Source of the DNA: Bacteroidales bacterium
GTDB taxonomy: Bacteria > Bacteroidota > Bacteroidia > Bacteroidales > UBA3663
Assembly: GCA_030526445.1 (NCBI GenBank)
Contig: JAUNCV010000107.1
Coordinates: forward strand, 1-7,396
Direction of reading: 5' to 3'
Length of the DNA: 7,396 bases
Part shown: positions 1 through 6,595 of the stretch, piece after piece
Position numbering within the stretch: the first letter of the stretch is position 1
Layout of the letters: the number at the start of each line of letters is the position of its first letter
Translations under genes and position numbers: made by a program
Notes under the pieces: generated by a model
Database searches by the model: none
Told to the model about the DNA's origin: nothing
Seen by the model: only the letters and a program-made list of their open reading frames with translations

Positions 1-664
1 AGGCTGTGATCAAACCACCACCTACGAGGAAGGTTACCTGCATCACATCGGTCCAGGCTACAGAGGCCAAACCACCGTAGATTGAGTAGATACCTGCCAC
101 AACGAAGAGGAGGAAGACAATGATCATGCGGATAGAGATCTCCATGCCGAACATCTCAACAGCGAGACCCTGAAGACCCAGAATCTGCTCGATGGCCAAT
201 GCGCCCAACCATGCAACAGAGGTGAGGTTGACGAATACGTAGAGGAAGAGCCAGAGGATAGAGAAGGCCAAGCCTACGCCATCGTTATAGCGTTCGCGCA
301 AGAACTGTGGAATGGTGAAGATCTTGCGGTCGAGCATCACTGGGAGGAGGAACTTGCCAATCACAACGAGGGTGATGGCAGCCATGACCTCGTAAGCTGC
401 AATGGCGATGCCATCGGCAAAACCTGTGCCTGACATGCCAATAAACTGTTCGGCCGAAATGTTTGCCGCGATAAGTGAGGCACCAACTGCCCACCAGGTA
501 AGGGTGTTACCAGCGAGGAAGTAATCGTTGGCGCTCTTTTCCTTGCCATCCTTCGAGCGGCTCAGGAAGAGGCCCAGGCCTACAAGCAGAATGATGTAAG
601 CGACAAGGATGACGAAATCAATGGTCTGAAAACCACTTGATCCTAATGCATCTAATACGTTCAT
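1..664 (-). CDS. Sodium/sugar symporter (SSS family, vSGLT-like), C-terminus cut by window edge
   Basis: This is a Na+-coupled sugar uptake protein of the inner membrane, of the solute:sodium symporter family (LeuT fold). The 221 residues visible start at an ATG at 662-664 and stay open to base 1; family members usually have about 500-560 residues, so more than half is missing. The segment from about residue 47 to 80 is nearly the same as the Vibrio parahaemolyticus sodium/galactose transporter as I recall it: DYFLAG (47-52), WWAVGASLIAANISAEQFIG (57-76). By that alignment the Na+-site residues A62/I65 of vSGLT are A66/I69 here, and the galactose contacts Q69, Y87 and E88 are Q73, Y91 and E92. 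YSIYGG (193-198) and WTDVMQ (204-209) are also typical. About six hydrophobic segments are visible (near 14-35, 53-75, 84-110, 131-160, 178-200, 205-221). It is third in the galM-permease-symporter order. Family assignment is very secure; glucose/galactose as substrate is inferred from conserved sites and neighbours. Confidence 0.95.
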   Translation of the reverse strand, partial: MNVLDALGSSGFQTIDFVILVAYIILLVGLGLFLSRSKDGKEKSANDYFLAGNTLTWWAVGASLIAANISAEQFIGMSGTGFADGIAIAAYEVMAAITLVVIGKFLLPVMLDRKIFTIPQFLRERYNDGVGLAFSILWLFLYVFVNLTSVAWLGALAIEQILGLQGLAVEMFGMEISIRMIIVFLLFVVAGIYSIYGGLASVAWTDVMQVTFLVGGGLITA

Positions 665-712
665 TTTTTCGTGTTATAGTGTTACGTTATTATATATTAA
701 TAATGTGTAGCT

Positions 713-748
713 GCAAGCATGCCGGCTCGCGATGGCCAACATGCTTGC
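713..748 (-). promoter_or_regulatory. Intercistronic hairpin between permease and symporter genes
   Basis: A perfect 9-bp inverted repeat, GCAAGCATG (713-721) and CATGCTTGC (740-748), encloses 18 nt. Inside, after a 2x2 internal loop, GGC (724-726) can pair with GCC (735-737), leaving a small loop. On the minus-strand transcript it begins 9 nt after the permease stop codon and lies about 48 nt before the symporter start. No U-run follows it; the downstream sequence is mixed A/T, with a weak A/T inverted repeat at 687-703. It therefore does not look like a full intrinsic terminator. A partial terminator, an mRNA-processing site or a 3'-end stabiliser that sets the permease:symporter ratio is more likely. 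The structure is visible; the role is inferred. Confidence 0.6.
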
Positions 749-757
749 CACAGAAAG

Positions 758-2008
758 TTAGTCAACCTTGATGTCTTTATTTACATTCTTGCAACCAGCT
801 ACGGCGTAGAAGAGAATGTAAGCCAACATACCAACAATGAGCCAGTATGAACCGAGGTAGCCGGTGATAGGACGAATCACGAGGTCCTGAACGAATGGCA
901 TCATACCACCACCGAATACAAGGGTCATAAACATGCCCGAAGCCTTAGGTACATATTTGCCGAGACCTTCGGTAGCGAGGTTGAAGATGCCACCCCACAT
1001 AACAGAGGTGCAAAGACCTACAAGAATAATGAACACGCACGAAAGAGGTACAGTGGCGTTGTCAATAGTGATGAAACCAAGGTCGAGATTGATGGTAGTG
1101 GTTACATCGCCAGTGAAGATAGCTGCCACAACAAGGATGATACCTACTGCCGAAACAGCAATCATCTGTGCGCGCGAAGATACCTTGCCTGAGATAGCGG
1201 TAGAAGCCAAACGGCCAACGAGCATGAGCAGCCAGTAGATGGCAGCCAATGAGCCTGCTACTGCAGCAGCGCCCTCAAATGGCATGCGGCTGATCCACGC
1301 ATTCATCATACCAGGGGTAGCGATTTCGATACCTACATAGAAGAAGATGGCTACGAAACCGAGAGCTGCATGACGGAAGGCCCATGGTGAGCGCTCGTAG
1401 GTAACGTTTGAGAGGTTGGCCTGTGGCTCTTCAATCTTGATGAACGAGATGATGAAGAAGGCAGCCAGGAAGATAACGATACCGGTGATGATGAGAGGAG
1501 CTACGTCTGGGAAAGAGTCCTTGGTAAGAGTGCCAACAAGTACACCCACGAGCATTGGGGTGAGGGTACCAGAAAGAGAGTTGATTGAACCACCTGCCTG
1601 GATGAGCTGGTTACCAGTGTTGCCGCCGCCGCCAAGAAGGTTGAGCATAGGGTTAACCACAGTGTTGAGCATACATACACAGAAACCGCAGATAAGTGCG
1701 CCGAGCAGATAAACATAGATGTTGCTGATGACGCCCGAAAGAAGCTGTACGCCCAAACCAACTGCACCTACGATGAGGGCGATGAGAGCGGTCTTCTTGT
1801 AACCATACTTGATGAGCATGTTGCCTGCAGGGATGCCCATGAAGAGATAAGCGGTGAAGTTCATGAGGTTGCCGGCCATGCCAGCCCACTCATAAGACAT
1901 ACCCCAAATGTTACCGAATGGTGCAGCCATGTTGGTCACAAATGAAATCATACCGAAGATGAAAAACATTGTGATAATGGCTACCCAATTACGTTTTTGC
2001 TGTGCCAT
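758..2008 (-). CDS. Major facilitator sugar permease, FHS family (fucose/glucose/galactose:H+ symporter type)
   Basis: This 416-residue inner-membrane protein is predicted to import a hexose with protons. About twelve hydrophobic segments are visible (near 8-28, 45-64, 72-92, 97-115, 139-160, 168-190, 213-233, 250-268, 279-299, 320-345, 357-376, 384-405), and the length is normal for the family. FHS-type signatures are present: VVNPMLNLLG (117-126) followed by a Gly/Asn-rich turn and GGSINSLSGTLTP (139-151), which corresponds to the family's NP..., LG..., N.lG...P region; FYVGIEIATPG (223-233), the equivalent of the usual FYVGaEv helix; and NLATEGLGKY (343-352) followed by SGMFM and GGGMMPFVQD (366-375). 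The long central loop near 190-212 separates the halves. The ATG at 2006-2008 has an A/T-rich leader and no Shine-Dalgarno, as is normal in Bacteroidetes. It lies 23 bp after galM and so is almost certainly cotranscribed. Glucose/galactose is the likeliest substrate given galM; fucose or another hexose is not excluded. Confidence 0.92.
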   Translation of the reverse strand: MAQQKRNWVAIITMFFIFGMISFVTNMAAPFGNIWGMSYEWAGMAGNLMNFTAYLFMGIPAGNMLIKYGYKKTALIALIVGAVGLGVQLLSGVISNIYVYLLGALICGFCVCMLNTVVNPMLNLLGGGGNTGNQLIQAGGSINSLSGTLTPMLVGVLVGTLTKDSFPDVAPLIITGIVIFLAAFFIISFIKIEEPQANLSNVTYERSPWAFRHAALGFVAIFFYVGIEIATPGMMNAWISRMPFEGAAAVAGSLAAIYWLLMLVGRLASTAISGKVSSRAQMIAVSAVGIILVVAAIFTGDVTTTINLDLGFITIDNATVPLSCVFIILVGLCTSVMWGGIFNLATEGLGKYVPKASGMFMTLVFGGGMMPFVQDLVIRPITGYLGSYWLIVGMLAYILFYAVAGCKNVNKDIKVD

Positions 2009-2031
2009 AATTTATTTTTTTAGATGATGAA

Positions 2032-3201
2032 TTATTTTACGGAGAACTTATATGCAGCGTGTGAGTAGTATTTCTCGCCTGGCTTGAGGTTTGGCTGTGT
2101 CCACTCAGGCTTGTTTGGAGAGTCAGGATACTTCTGGCTCTCGAGGCAAACGCTTACATACTGTGGATAAACACCACCCTTGTGCTTGATATCCTGTTCG
2201 CCATCTACGCCCTGGAAGTTGCCGGTGTAGCACTGTACACCAGGTTCGTTGGTGAACATCTCCATGAAGATGCCGGTCTTTGGCGAATAGAGCGAAGCGC
2301 ACACCTGGGTGTCATCGCCAGCAGTGTTTAGACAGAAGTTGTGGTCAATGCCGCCACGAGCATTCTGTACCTGATCGAAATCGGCACCAATAGCCTCGCT
2401 GATAGCGTGTGGGGTGCGGAAATCAAAAACAGTACCATCAACAGGCTTGATTTCGCCAGTTGGGATGTAAAGTTTGTCCGATGGGGTGAAGTTATCGGCG
2501 TTGATATAAAGAAGCATATCGGTGCCTACCTGATTGAAATCACCATTCAGATTGTAGTAGTTATGATTGGTCTGATTGATGATGGTCTCCTTGTCGGTAG
2601 TTGCCTCCCAAACCATGTCGAGTACATTGTCAGAGGTGAGAGTATAGGTAGTTGTGGCTGTTACGTTACCAGGGAAGCCGTTTTCGCCATCTTCTGCGAC
2701 AATCTGAAGCTTGATGACTGAATCGTTTGCCTCGATCACGTCATAGACCTGATTCATCCAGCCGGTCTTGCCACCGCCATGCAAGCAGTTAGGACCATCG
2801 TTCTGCTTCAGCTGAATCTCTTCGCCATTGAGGTTGAATTTGCCACCGGCAATGCGATTCGCATAACGGCCCACAGAAGAACCATAATCGGTTGGAGAAT
2901 TGAGGGTGTCAGCGTACTGAGCTACATTGTCAAAGCCAAGCACCACATCCACAGCCTTGCCATTGCGGTCAAGAGCCATGAGGCTTACAATACGGCCACC
3001 ATAGTTGGTGACGCACACCTCCATGCCATTGCTGTTTTTGAGGGTATAAAGAGCGGTCTTCTTGCCGCCAATCTCAGCCTCAAAGTTCTTTGGGTCAAGA
3101 CCCGACTTGGTGAGCTGTGGCGCTTCATTTTTGTCACAGCTTGCCATCATCATAGGCATGCTCATAAGGACCATGCCAATCATTTTTACAGATGATTTCA
3201 T
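2032..3201 (-). CDS. galM: Aldose 1-epimerase (mutarotase), exported lipoprotein
   Basis: The enzyme interconverts alpha and beta anomers of galactose, glucose and related aldoses. The catalytic features of the family are all present: NYGGRI (66-71), GRYANRIAGGKF (111-122), CLHGG with substrate-binding H141 (139-143), TNHNYYNL with the catalytic acid H213 (211-218), GIDHNF with D286 (284-289), EPGVQCYTGNF (319-329) and CLESQKYPDSPN with the catalytic base E354 (352-363). Roles are assigned from known galactose mutarotases. Residues 1-22 form a methionine-rich export signal (8 Met) ending in the lipobox MASC, so C22 should be lipidated; this makes it an extracytoplasmic enzyme and explains the 389-residue length against about 340-350 for cytoplasmic forms. 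The start ATG is at 3199-3201. It is first in the leftward hexose unit and probably readies anomers for the two permeases downstream. Whether it faces the periplasm or the outside is not clear; DKNE after the Cys is only weakly like a surface-export signal. Confidence 0.96.
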   Translation of the reverse strand: MKSSVKMIGMVLMSMPMMMASCDKNEAPQLTKSGLDPKNFEAEIGGKKTALYTLKNSNGMEVCVTNYGGRIVSLMALDRNGKAVDVVLGFDNVAQYADTLNSPTDYGSSVGRYANRIAGGKFNLNGEEIQLKQNDGPNCLHGGGKTGWMNQVYDVIEANDSVIKLQIVAEDGENGFPGNVTATTTYTLTSDNVLDMVWEATTDKETIINQTNHNYYNLNGDFNQVGTDMLLYINADNFTPSDKLYIPTGEIKPVDGTVFDFRTPHAISEAIGADFDQVQNARGGIDHNFCLNTAGDDTQVCASLYSPKTGIFMEMFTNEPGVQCYTGNFQGVDGEQDIKHKGGVYPQYVSVCLESQKYPDSPNKPEWTQPNLKPGEKYYSHAAYKFSVK

Positions 3202-3265
3202 GCGATATTGAATTTGGTTGTTAATATCAGGTTATCGATGTTAGAATACGGATTTATTCCACGCG

Positions 3266-3273
3266 CAAAGATA
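3266..3273 (-). promoter_or_regulatory. Candidate -7 box for the galM operon
   Basis: On the minus strand this reads TATCTTTG, a match to the Bacteroidetes -7 consensus TAnnTTTG. It would start transcription near 3260, giving a leader of about 60 nt before the galM ATG, a usual length. No TTTG is found at the expected -33 distance (about 3293-3298), so the promoter may be weak or need an activator, as would suit a regulated sugar operon. The motif is visible; its use is inferred. Confidence 0.45.
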
Positions 3274-3345
3274 GTGAAAAGTTTTGAGAAACGTTGGTTG
3301 TTGGCCCAAAATAATACTAAGTTTCACCTTTTTTATAGACAAATG

Positions 3346-3398
3346 TTGCATCATTTGGATATTTTTACTATAATTTTTGCCATTCATTTGCATAATTT
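3346..3398. repeat. Imperfect direct repeat, possible operator pair
   Basis: TTGCATCATTT (3346-3356) and TTGCATAATTT (3388-3398) match at 10 of 11 positions. They are spaced 42 bp start to start, close to four helical turns. The right copy overlaps the -33 element of the rightward promoter. This could be a binding-site pair for a regulator acting on one or both divergent units, but the region is A/T-rich and chance similarity is possible. Confidence 0.3.
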
Positions 3399-3418
3399 AT
3401 CACTTATTGTTACCTTTG
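3387..3418 (+). promoter_or_regulatory. Bacteroidetes-type promoter for the phosphatase-dpp4 unit
   Basis: TTTG at 3387-3390 is followed after exactly 20 bp by TACCTTTG at 3411-3418. This matches the Bacteroidetes primary sigma consensus TTTG-N19-21-TAnnTTTG in both boxes and in spacing. Transcription should start near 3421-3426, giving a leader of about 65-70 nt before the ATG at 3491. A TATAAT string at 3369-3374 lies just upstream but is less likely to be used in this phylum. Confidence 0.65.
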
Positions 3419-3430
3419 TCGTGCTAAAAA

Positions 3431-3449
3431 GGGGCTTTCTTTAAGCCTT
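3431..3449 (+). promoter_or_regulatory. Stem-loop at the predicted 5' end of the rightward transcript
   Basis: GGGGCTT (3431-3437) can pair with AAGCCTT (3443-3449) around a 5-nt loop, with two G·U pairs at the base. It would begin within about 10 nt of the predicted transcription start. No U-run follows, so it is not a terminator; a 5'-end stabilising hairpin is the simplest reading. The stem is short and its importance is uncertain. Confidence 0.35.
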
Positions 3450-3490
3450 CGCATAATACAAAATAATCTCATTTTTGATTACTAATACGA

Positions 3491-4252
3491 ATGTTCGAAT
3501 TTTTATTCAAAAAGCGTAAACCTCTTCCTTTGCCTTACAAGCGGGATCTCCATTGTCACATCATTCCGGGTGTTGACGATGGTTTTCAGTTTGAGGAAGA
3601 TTCTGTTTCGGCTCTTCGTCGAATGCAGGATCTCGGACTTGAGAAGGTAATCTTTACGCCTCACCATACGGCTCCTCATTTTTTGAATACGCCCGAAAAA
3701 ATACAACCGGTTTTTGACCATTTATCTGAATTGATGCGTGAGGATGGTCTCTCTGTTGAAGCCGAGGATTATAGTTTCGAATATCGAGTTGATGAATCAT
3801 TCCTGGATTTGATGGAGACTGGCAAATGGGGCGATGCTGGTTGTTCTATACGACCGCTTAAGGGTCGCTATTTGCTCATAGAAAGTGGTTGGATGAGTGC
3901 TATACCCAATTTTGAACTTGTCATTCAGCGACTTGTTGAACAAGGATATTACCTCATTTTGGCTCATCCGGAACGTTATCCTTATTATGCTCGAAATTAT
4001 GAGTATTACTACCCAATGCTGCAAGAGCAACAGGTACAGTTCCAATGTAATCTGCTCTCTTTCGCTGGCCATTATGGAGACCATGTAAAACATGTGGCAC
4101 ACTGGATGTTGCGTCATGGCTATGTCAATTTCATGGGCTCAGATTTGCATCGTCTCGCTCATTGTGAGCGCATTGAGCGATACCTTGCATCCAAAGAGTA
4201 TGCTTCTATTCGTGAGGCCTTGTGCGAAAATCTTGACAATGATTTAATATAA
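3491..4252 (+). CDS. PHP-domain tyrosine-protein phosphatase, CpsB/YwqE family
   Basis: This 253-residue protein is predicted to be a metal-dependent cytoplasmic phosphatase that removes phosphate from tyrosine residues, in characterised members those of the bacterial tyrosine kinases controlling capsule or exopolysaccharide synthesis. The metal-binding motifs occur in order: DLHCHIIPGVDDG (19-31) with H21 and H23, TPHHT (56-60), EYRVDESF (97-104), the acidic ligand in LLIESG (128-133, E131), LAHPERYPYY (157-166) with H159, and GSDLHR (216-221) with D218 and H220. The length is typical and there is no signal peptide or membrane segment, though the first 20 residues are basic. The start ATG at 3491 follows the promoter by about 70 nt. 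It lies 10 bp before dpp4, which implies cotranscription. No kinase or glycan gene is in view, so the partner is unknown. By eye its codons are more A/T-rich than those of the sugar genes. Family assignment is strong; the physiological substrate is unknown. Confidence 0.92.
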   Translation: MFEFLFKKRKPLPLPYKRDLHCHIIPGVDDGFQFEEDSVSALRRMQDLGLEKVIFTPHHTAPHFLNTPEKIQPVFDHLSELMREDGLSVEAEDYSFEYRVDESFLDLMETGKWGDAGCSIRPLKGRYLLIESGWMSAIPNFELVIQRLVEQGYYLILAHPERYPYYARNYEYYYPMLQEQQVQFQCNLLSFAGHYGDHVKHVAHWMLRHGYVNFMGSDLHRLAHCERIERYLASKEYASIREALCENLDNDLI

Positions 4253-4262
4253 AAACTTTATA

Positions 4263-6530
4263 ATGAATAACAAACTTCTTCTTTCTTTGGTTCTCGCAAC
4301 CTCGGCTGTTGCGGCTGTTGCAGCCGATAGCAATCTCTCTATCAAGGGTATTCGTGGCGGTGAATGGCGTGCAAAGGGAGCTCCGGTGTTCCGTTCAATG
4401 GCCGATGGCAAGCATTATACTGCCATCACTTCTGATGCGCGTGCTATCGTAAAATATCAGTATAGTAATGGTGCTGCCGTAGATACGCTTCTCAATCTCA
4501 ACAAAGTAAAAGGAGAGCAAGGCGCCGATTATTCAAAACTCTATATTCAGGGTTATGAATTGAGTCAGGACGAGGAGCGCATTTTGCTCTATACCAATGC
4601 AGAGTACATTTATCGCCGTTCGTTCAAGGCTGAATACTATTATTATGTCATTGAAGCAGGTGGTGTGCGTCGTGGAAATATTGCTCGTCTTGCAGAGGGC
4701 AAGGTGCAGGCTGCAACACTCGCTCCCGATGGTCGTCAGGTTGTCTTCCAGCGCGATAACAATCTCTATCTTACAAAGATTATGAGTGCTACTATCGAGA
4801 AGACAGAACGCGCCATCACCGAAGATGGTGCCTGGAATCACATCATCAATGGTACACCTGACTGGGTGTATGAAGAGGAATTCTCTATGAATAAGGCGCT
4901 CTGTTGGTCTCTTGATTCAAAGTATATCTGTTACCTGAAGTTCGACGAAAGCAAGGTGAAGGAATATACGCTTCCTATCTATCGCGGTGCAGCTCCTATG
5001 CGCGATGAATATGAGCTTTATCCTGGCAACTATAGTTATAAATACCCTGTTGCAGGTGAGGTTAACAGCACTGTTACGGTATGGAGCTATGATGTATTCA
5101 ACCGAAAGAATCGTCAGCTCAATGTGCCTTGTGAAGCCGATGGTTATATCATGCGTCTGCGAGCTACAACCGATCCTGAGAAAATAGCTGTCATGACACA
5201 GAATCGTCATCAGTCTGATTTCCGTATGTATTTCGTTCATCCAGGCTCTGGTGTTTCTCAACTCATCATTTCTGATCAGAATGAGCAGTATGTATCAGAA
5301 TCAAATATGGATGAAATTCGGTTCTATCCAGATGGATTTACTTTTGTGAGCGAAAAGTCTGGCTATCGTCATCTTTATTATCACGATATGACAGGTCGCC
5401 AGAAGCGACAGATTACACGCGGCAATTTCGATGTAACTGCTGTTTATGGCTATGATGCTAAGACAAAAACTGCTTATGTGCAGACCGCATGGCTCGGTCA
5501 GGGTGCAGCAATGCCAGCCGAACTCACGCGTGGTATTTATAAGGTTGATGCCAAGGGCACTATGATTCCGCTCTTCAACAAGGGCAAGGATGGTGCTGGT
5601 TGTCGTGGTACACACAATGCCTATTTCAGTCAGGGCTTCGTTTATATGCAGCATTTCTATAGCGATGCGGAGACTCCTACACGTGTTACTCTTGAGATGG
5701 TTAATGGTCTCAAACTTGTTAAGGTGATGCAGGATAATAAAGAGTATGCTGAACGTGTGGCTGCTGTTGGCATGTCAAAGCGAGAGTTCTTCCAGTTCAC
5801 TACACCCAATGGCGATGTGCTGAATGGCTATATGACAAAGCCACGCAATTTCGACCCTTCTAAGAAGTATCCTGTGCTCATGGAGCAGTATAGCGGTCCT
5901 GGTAGCCAGCAGGTACTTGACTCGTGGAAGTTCGATTGGGAGCAGTTCCTCAATCAGGAGGGTTACCTCGTTGCTTGTGTTGATGGCCGTGGTACCGGAG
6001 CTCGTGGTGCACAATGGGAGCGTCAAACTTATCGCCAGTTGGGTGTTAAGGAGAGCGAAGATCAGTTGCATGCAGGTCGCTATGTTGCCTCTTTGCCATA
6101 TACCGATCCTTCGCGCATAGCTATCTGGGGTTGGAGTTTCGGTGGCTATAACACACTTATGACTCTCTGTGGTGGCAATGATGTGTATAAGCTTGGTGTT
6201 GCAGTAGCACCTGTAACAGACTATAAGTTCTATGATACCATCTACACGGAGCGTTACATGCGCACTCCTCAGGAAAATGCTGAGGGCTATGCTAAGTCAT
6301 CTGTGCTGAACCGTTGTCAGAACCTTAAGGGGCAGGTGTTTATTATTACGGGCTCGGCCGATGATAATGTTCATCCACAGAACACTTATGAACTCACCTC
6401 ACTTCTTGTTGAGCACGATATTCCATTTGATATGCATGTTCACACGAATCGTGATCATAGTATTCGTGGTGGCAATTCAAATAACTACATCTACACTCAG
6501 ATTTTCCGCTATCTCCAGCGTAATCTCTAA
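4263..6530 (+). CDS. dpp4: Secreted dipeptidyl peptidase IV (S9B serine peptidase)
   Basis: The enzyme removes X-Pro or X-Ala dipeptides from the N-termini of peptides, in Bacteroidetes usually in the periplasm as part of peptide catabolism. Residues 1-21 form a Sec signal peptide with cleavage near A20/A21; there is no lipobox. Residues about 25-490 form the DPPIV N-terminal beta-propeller and contain DWVYEEEF (200-207), the motif whose paired glutamates (E205/E206) hold the substrate N-terminus in known DPP IV enzymes. The C-terminal alpha/beta-hydrolase (about 505-755) has the oxyanion tyrosine in EQYSGPGSQ (541-549, Y543), DGRGTGARG (574-582), the nucleophile S625 in GWSFGGY (623-629), the acid D700 in GSADDNVHPQ (697-706) and H732 in NRDHSIRGG (729-737). 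The triad is complete and the 755-residue length is normal (family about 720-760). The ATG lies 10 bp after the phosphatase stop, and the gene is followed by a strong terminator, so it ends the operon. Assignment is very secure; the distinction from prolyl tripeptidyl peptidase rests on overall resemblance. Confidence 0.96.
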   Translation: MNNKLLLSLVLATSAVAAVAADSNLSIKGIRGGEWRAKGAPVFRSMADGKHYTAITSDARAIVKYQYSNGAAVDTLLNLNKVKGEQGADYSKLYIQGYELSQDEERILLYTNAEYIYRRSFKAEYYYYVIEAGGVRRGNIARLAEGKVQAATLAPDGRQVVFQRDNNLYLTKIMSATIEKTERAITEDGAWNHIINGTPDWVYEEEFSMNKALCWSLDSKYICYLKFDESKVKEYTLPIYRGAAPMRDEYELYPGNYSYKYPVAGEVNSTVTVWSYDVFNRKNRQLNVPCEADGYIMRLRATTDPEKIAVMTQNRHQSDFRMYFVHPGSGVSQLIISDQNEQYVSESNMDEIRFYPDGFTFVSEKSGYRHLYYHDMTGRQKRQITRGNFDVTAVYGYDAKTKTAYVQTAWLGQGAAMPAELTRGIYKVDAKGTMIPLFNKGKDGAGCRGTHNAYFSQGFVYMQHFYSDAETPTRVTLEMVNGLKLVKVMQDNKEYAERVAAVGMSKREFFQFTTPNGDVLNGYMTKPRNFDPSKKYPVLMEQYSGPGSQQVLDSWKFDWEQFLNQEGYLVACVDGRGTGARGAQWERQTYRQLGVKESEDQLHAGRYVASLPYTDPSRIAIWGWSFGGYNTLMTLCGGNDVYKLGVAVAPVTDYKFYDTIYTERYMRTPQENAEGYAKSSVLNRCQNLKGQVFIITGSADDNVHPQNTYELTSLLVEHDIPFDMHVHTNRDHSIRGGNSNNYIYTQIFRYLQRNL

Positions 6531-6549
6531 TTTTAGTTAGTGTTAAACG

Positions 6550-6595
6550 AAAACTCCCACACTTCATTTTTTATGAGGTGTGGGAGTTTTGTTTT
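6550..6595. terminator. Bidirectional intrinsic terminator between converging genes
   Basis: Bases 6550-6567 pair with 6573-6590 to form an 18-bp stem containing one G·U pair (U6563·G6577) and a G/C-rich core (CTCCCACAC with GTGTGGGAG), around a 5-nt T loop. On the plus strand, TTTTGTTTT follows the core, ending dpp4 transcripts about 20 nt after the stop codon. On the minus strand the same stem is followed by TTTTCGTTT and starts a few bases after the stop of the propeller gene, which overlaps the T-run at 6594-6596. It should serve both converging genes. Confidence 0.93.

Larger units (their letters stand above)
3202..3490. other. Divergent intergenic region with no gene
   Basis: This A/T-rich 289-bp gap separates the leftward galM unit from the rightward phosphatase-peptidase unit. 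It holds the promoter candidates, direct repeat and stem-loop listed separately. Near galM there is also a weak 6-bp inverted repeat (GATATT 3204-3209, AATATC 3223-3228, 13-nt loop) in the presumed leader just before the start codon. A 78-codon open frame on the plus strand (3208-3444) begins with TTG, overlaps both promoter candidates and has no recognisable content, so I do not call it. No tRNA, small-RNA signature or riboswitch core was recognised. Confidence 0.75.

Noticed and set aside
376..384. Ala at position 95 of the symporter where vSGLT has the galactose-contact Ser91
   Set aside because: By my alignment from memory, human SGLT1 also has Ala at this position, so it does not argue for a different substrate.
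285..549. Minus-strand open frames overlapping the symporter in other frames
   Set aside because: The symporter frame matches a well-known family throughout; these are out-of-frame shadows rich in Arg/His/Pro.
687..703. TTATTA-N5-TAATAA inverted repeat upstream of the symporter
   Set aside because: It is pure A/T with a 6-bp arm; such repeats are expected by chance in an A/T-rich spacer and would form a very weak stem.
2341..3195. Two long plus-strand open frames (126 and 138 codons) opposite galM
   Set aside because: They are antisense shadows of a gene with complete catalytic motifs; their translations look like no family and they lack their own promoters.
3301..3309. Short palindrome TTGG-C-CCAA between the promoters as an operator
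   Set aside because: Four-base arms are too short to support without conservation data.
3369..3374. TATAAT string as a sigma70-type -10 box
   Set aside because: Bacteroidetes use a different -7/-33 consensus, and a full match to that lies just downstream.
3208..3444. 78-codon plus-strand open frame in the divergent intergenic region
   Set aside because: It starts with TTG, overlaps both promoter candidates and the direct repeat, and its translation shows no domain or signal pattern.
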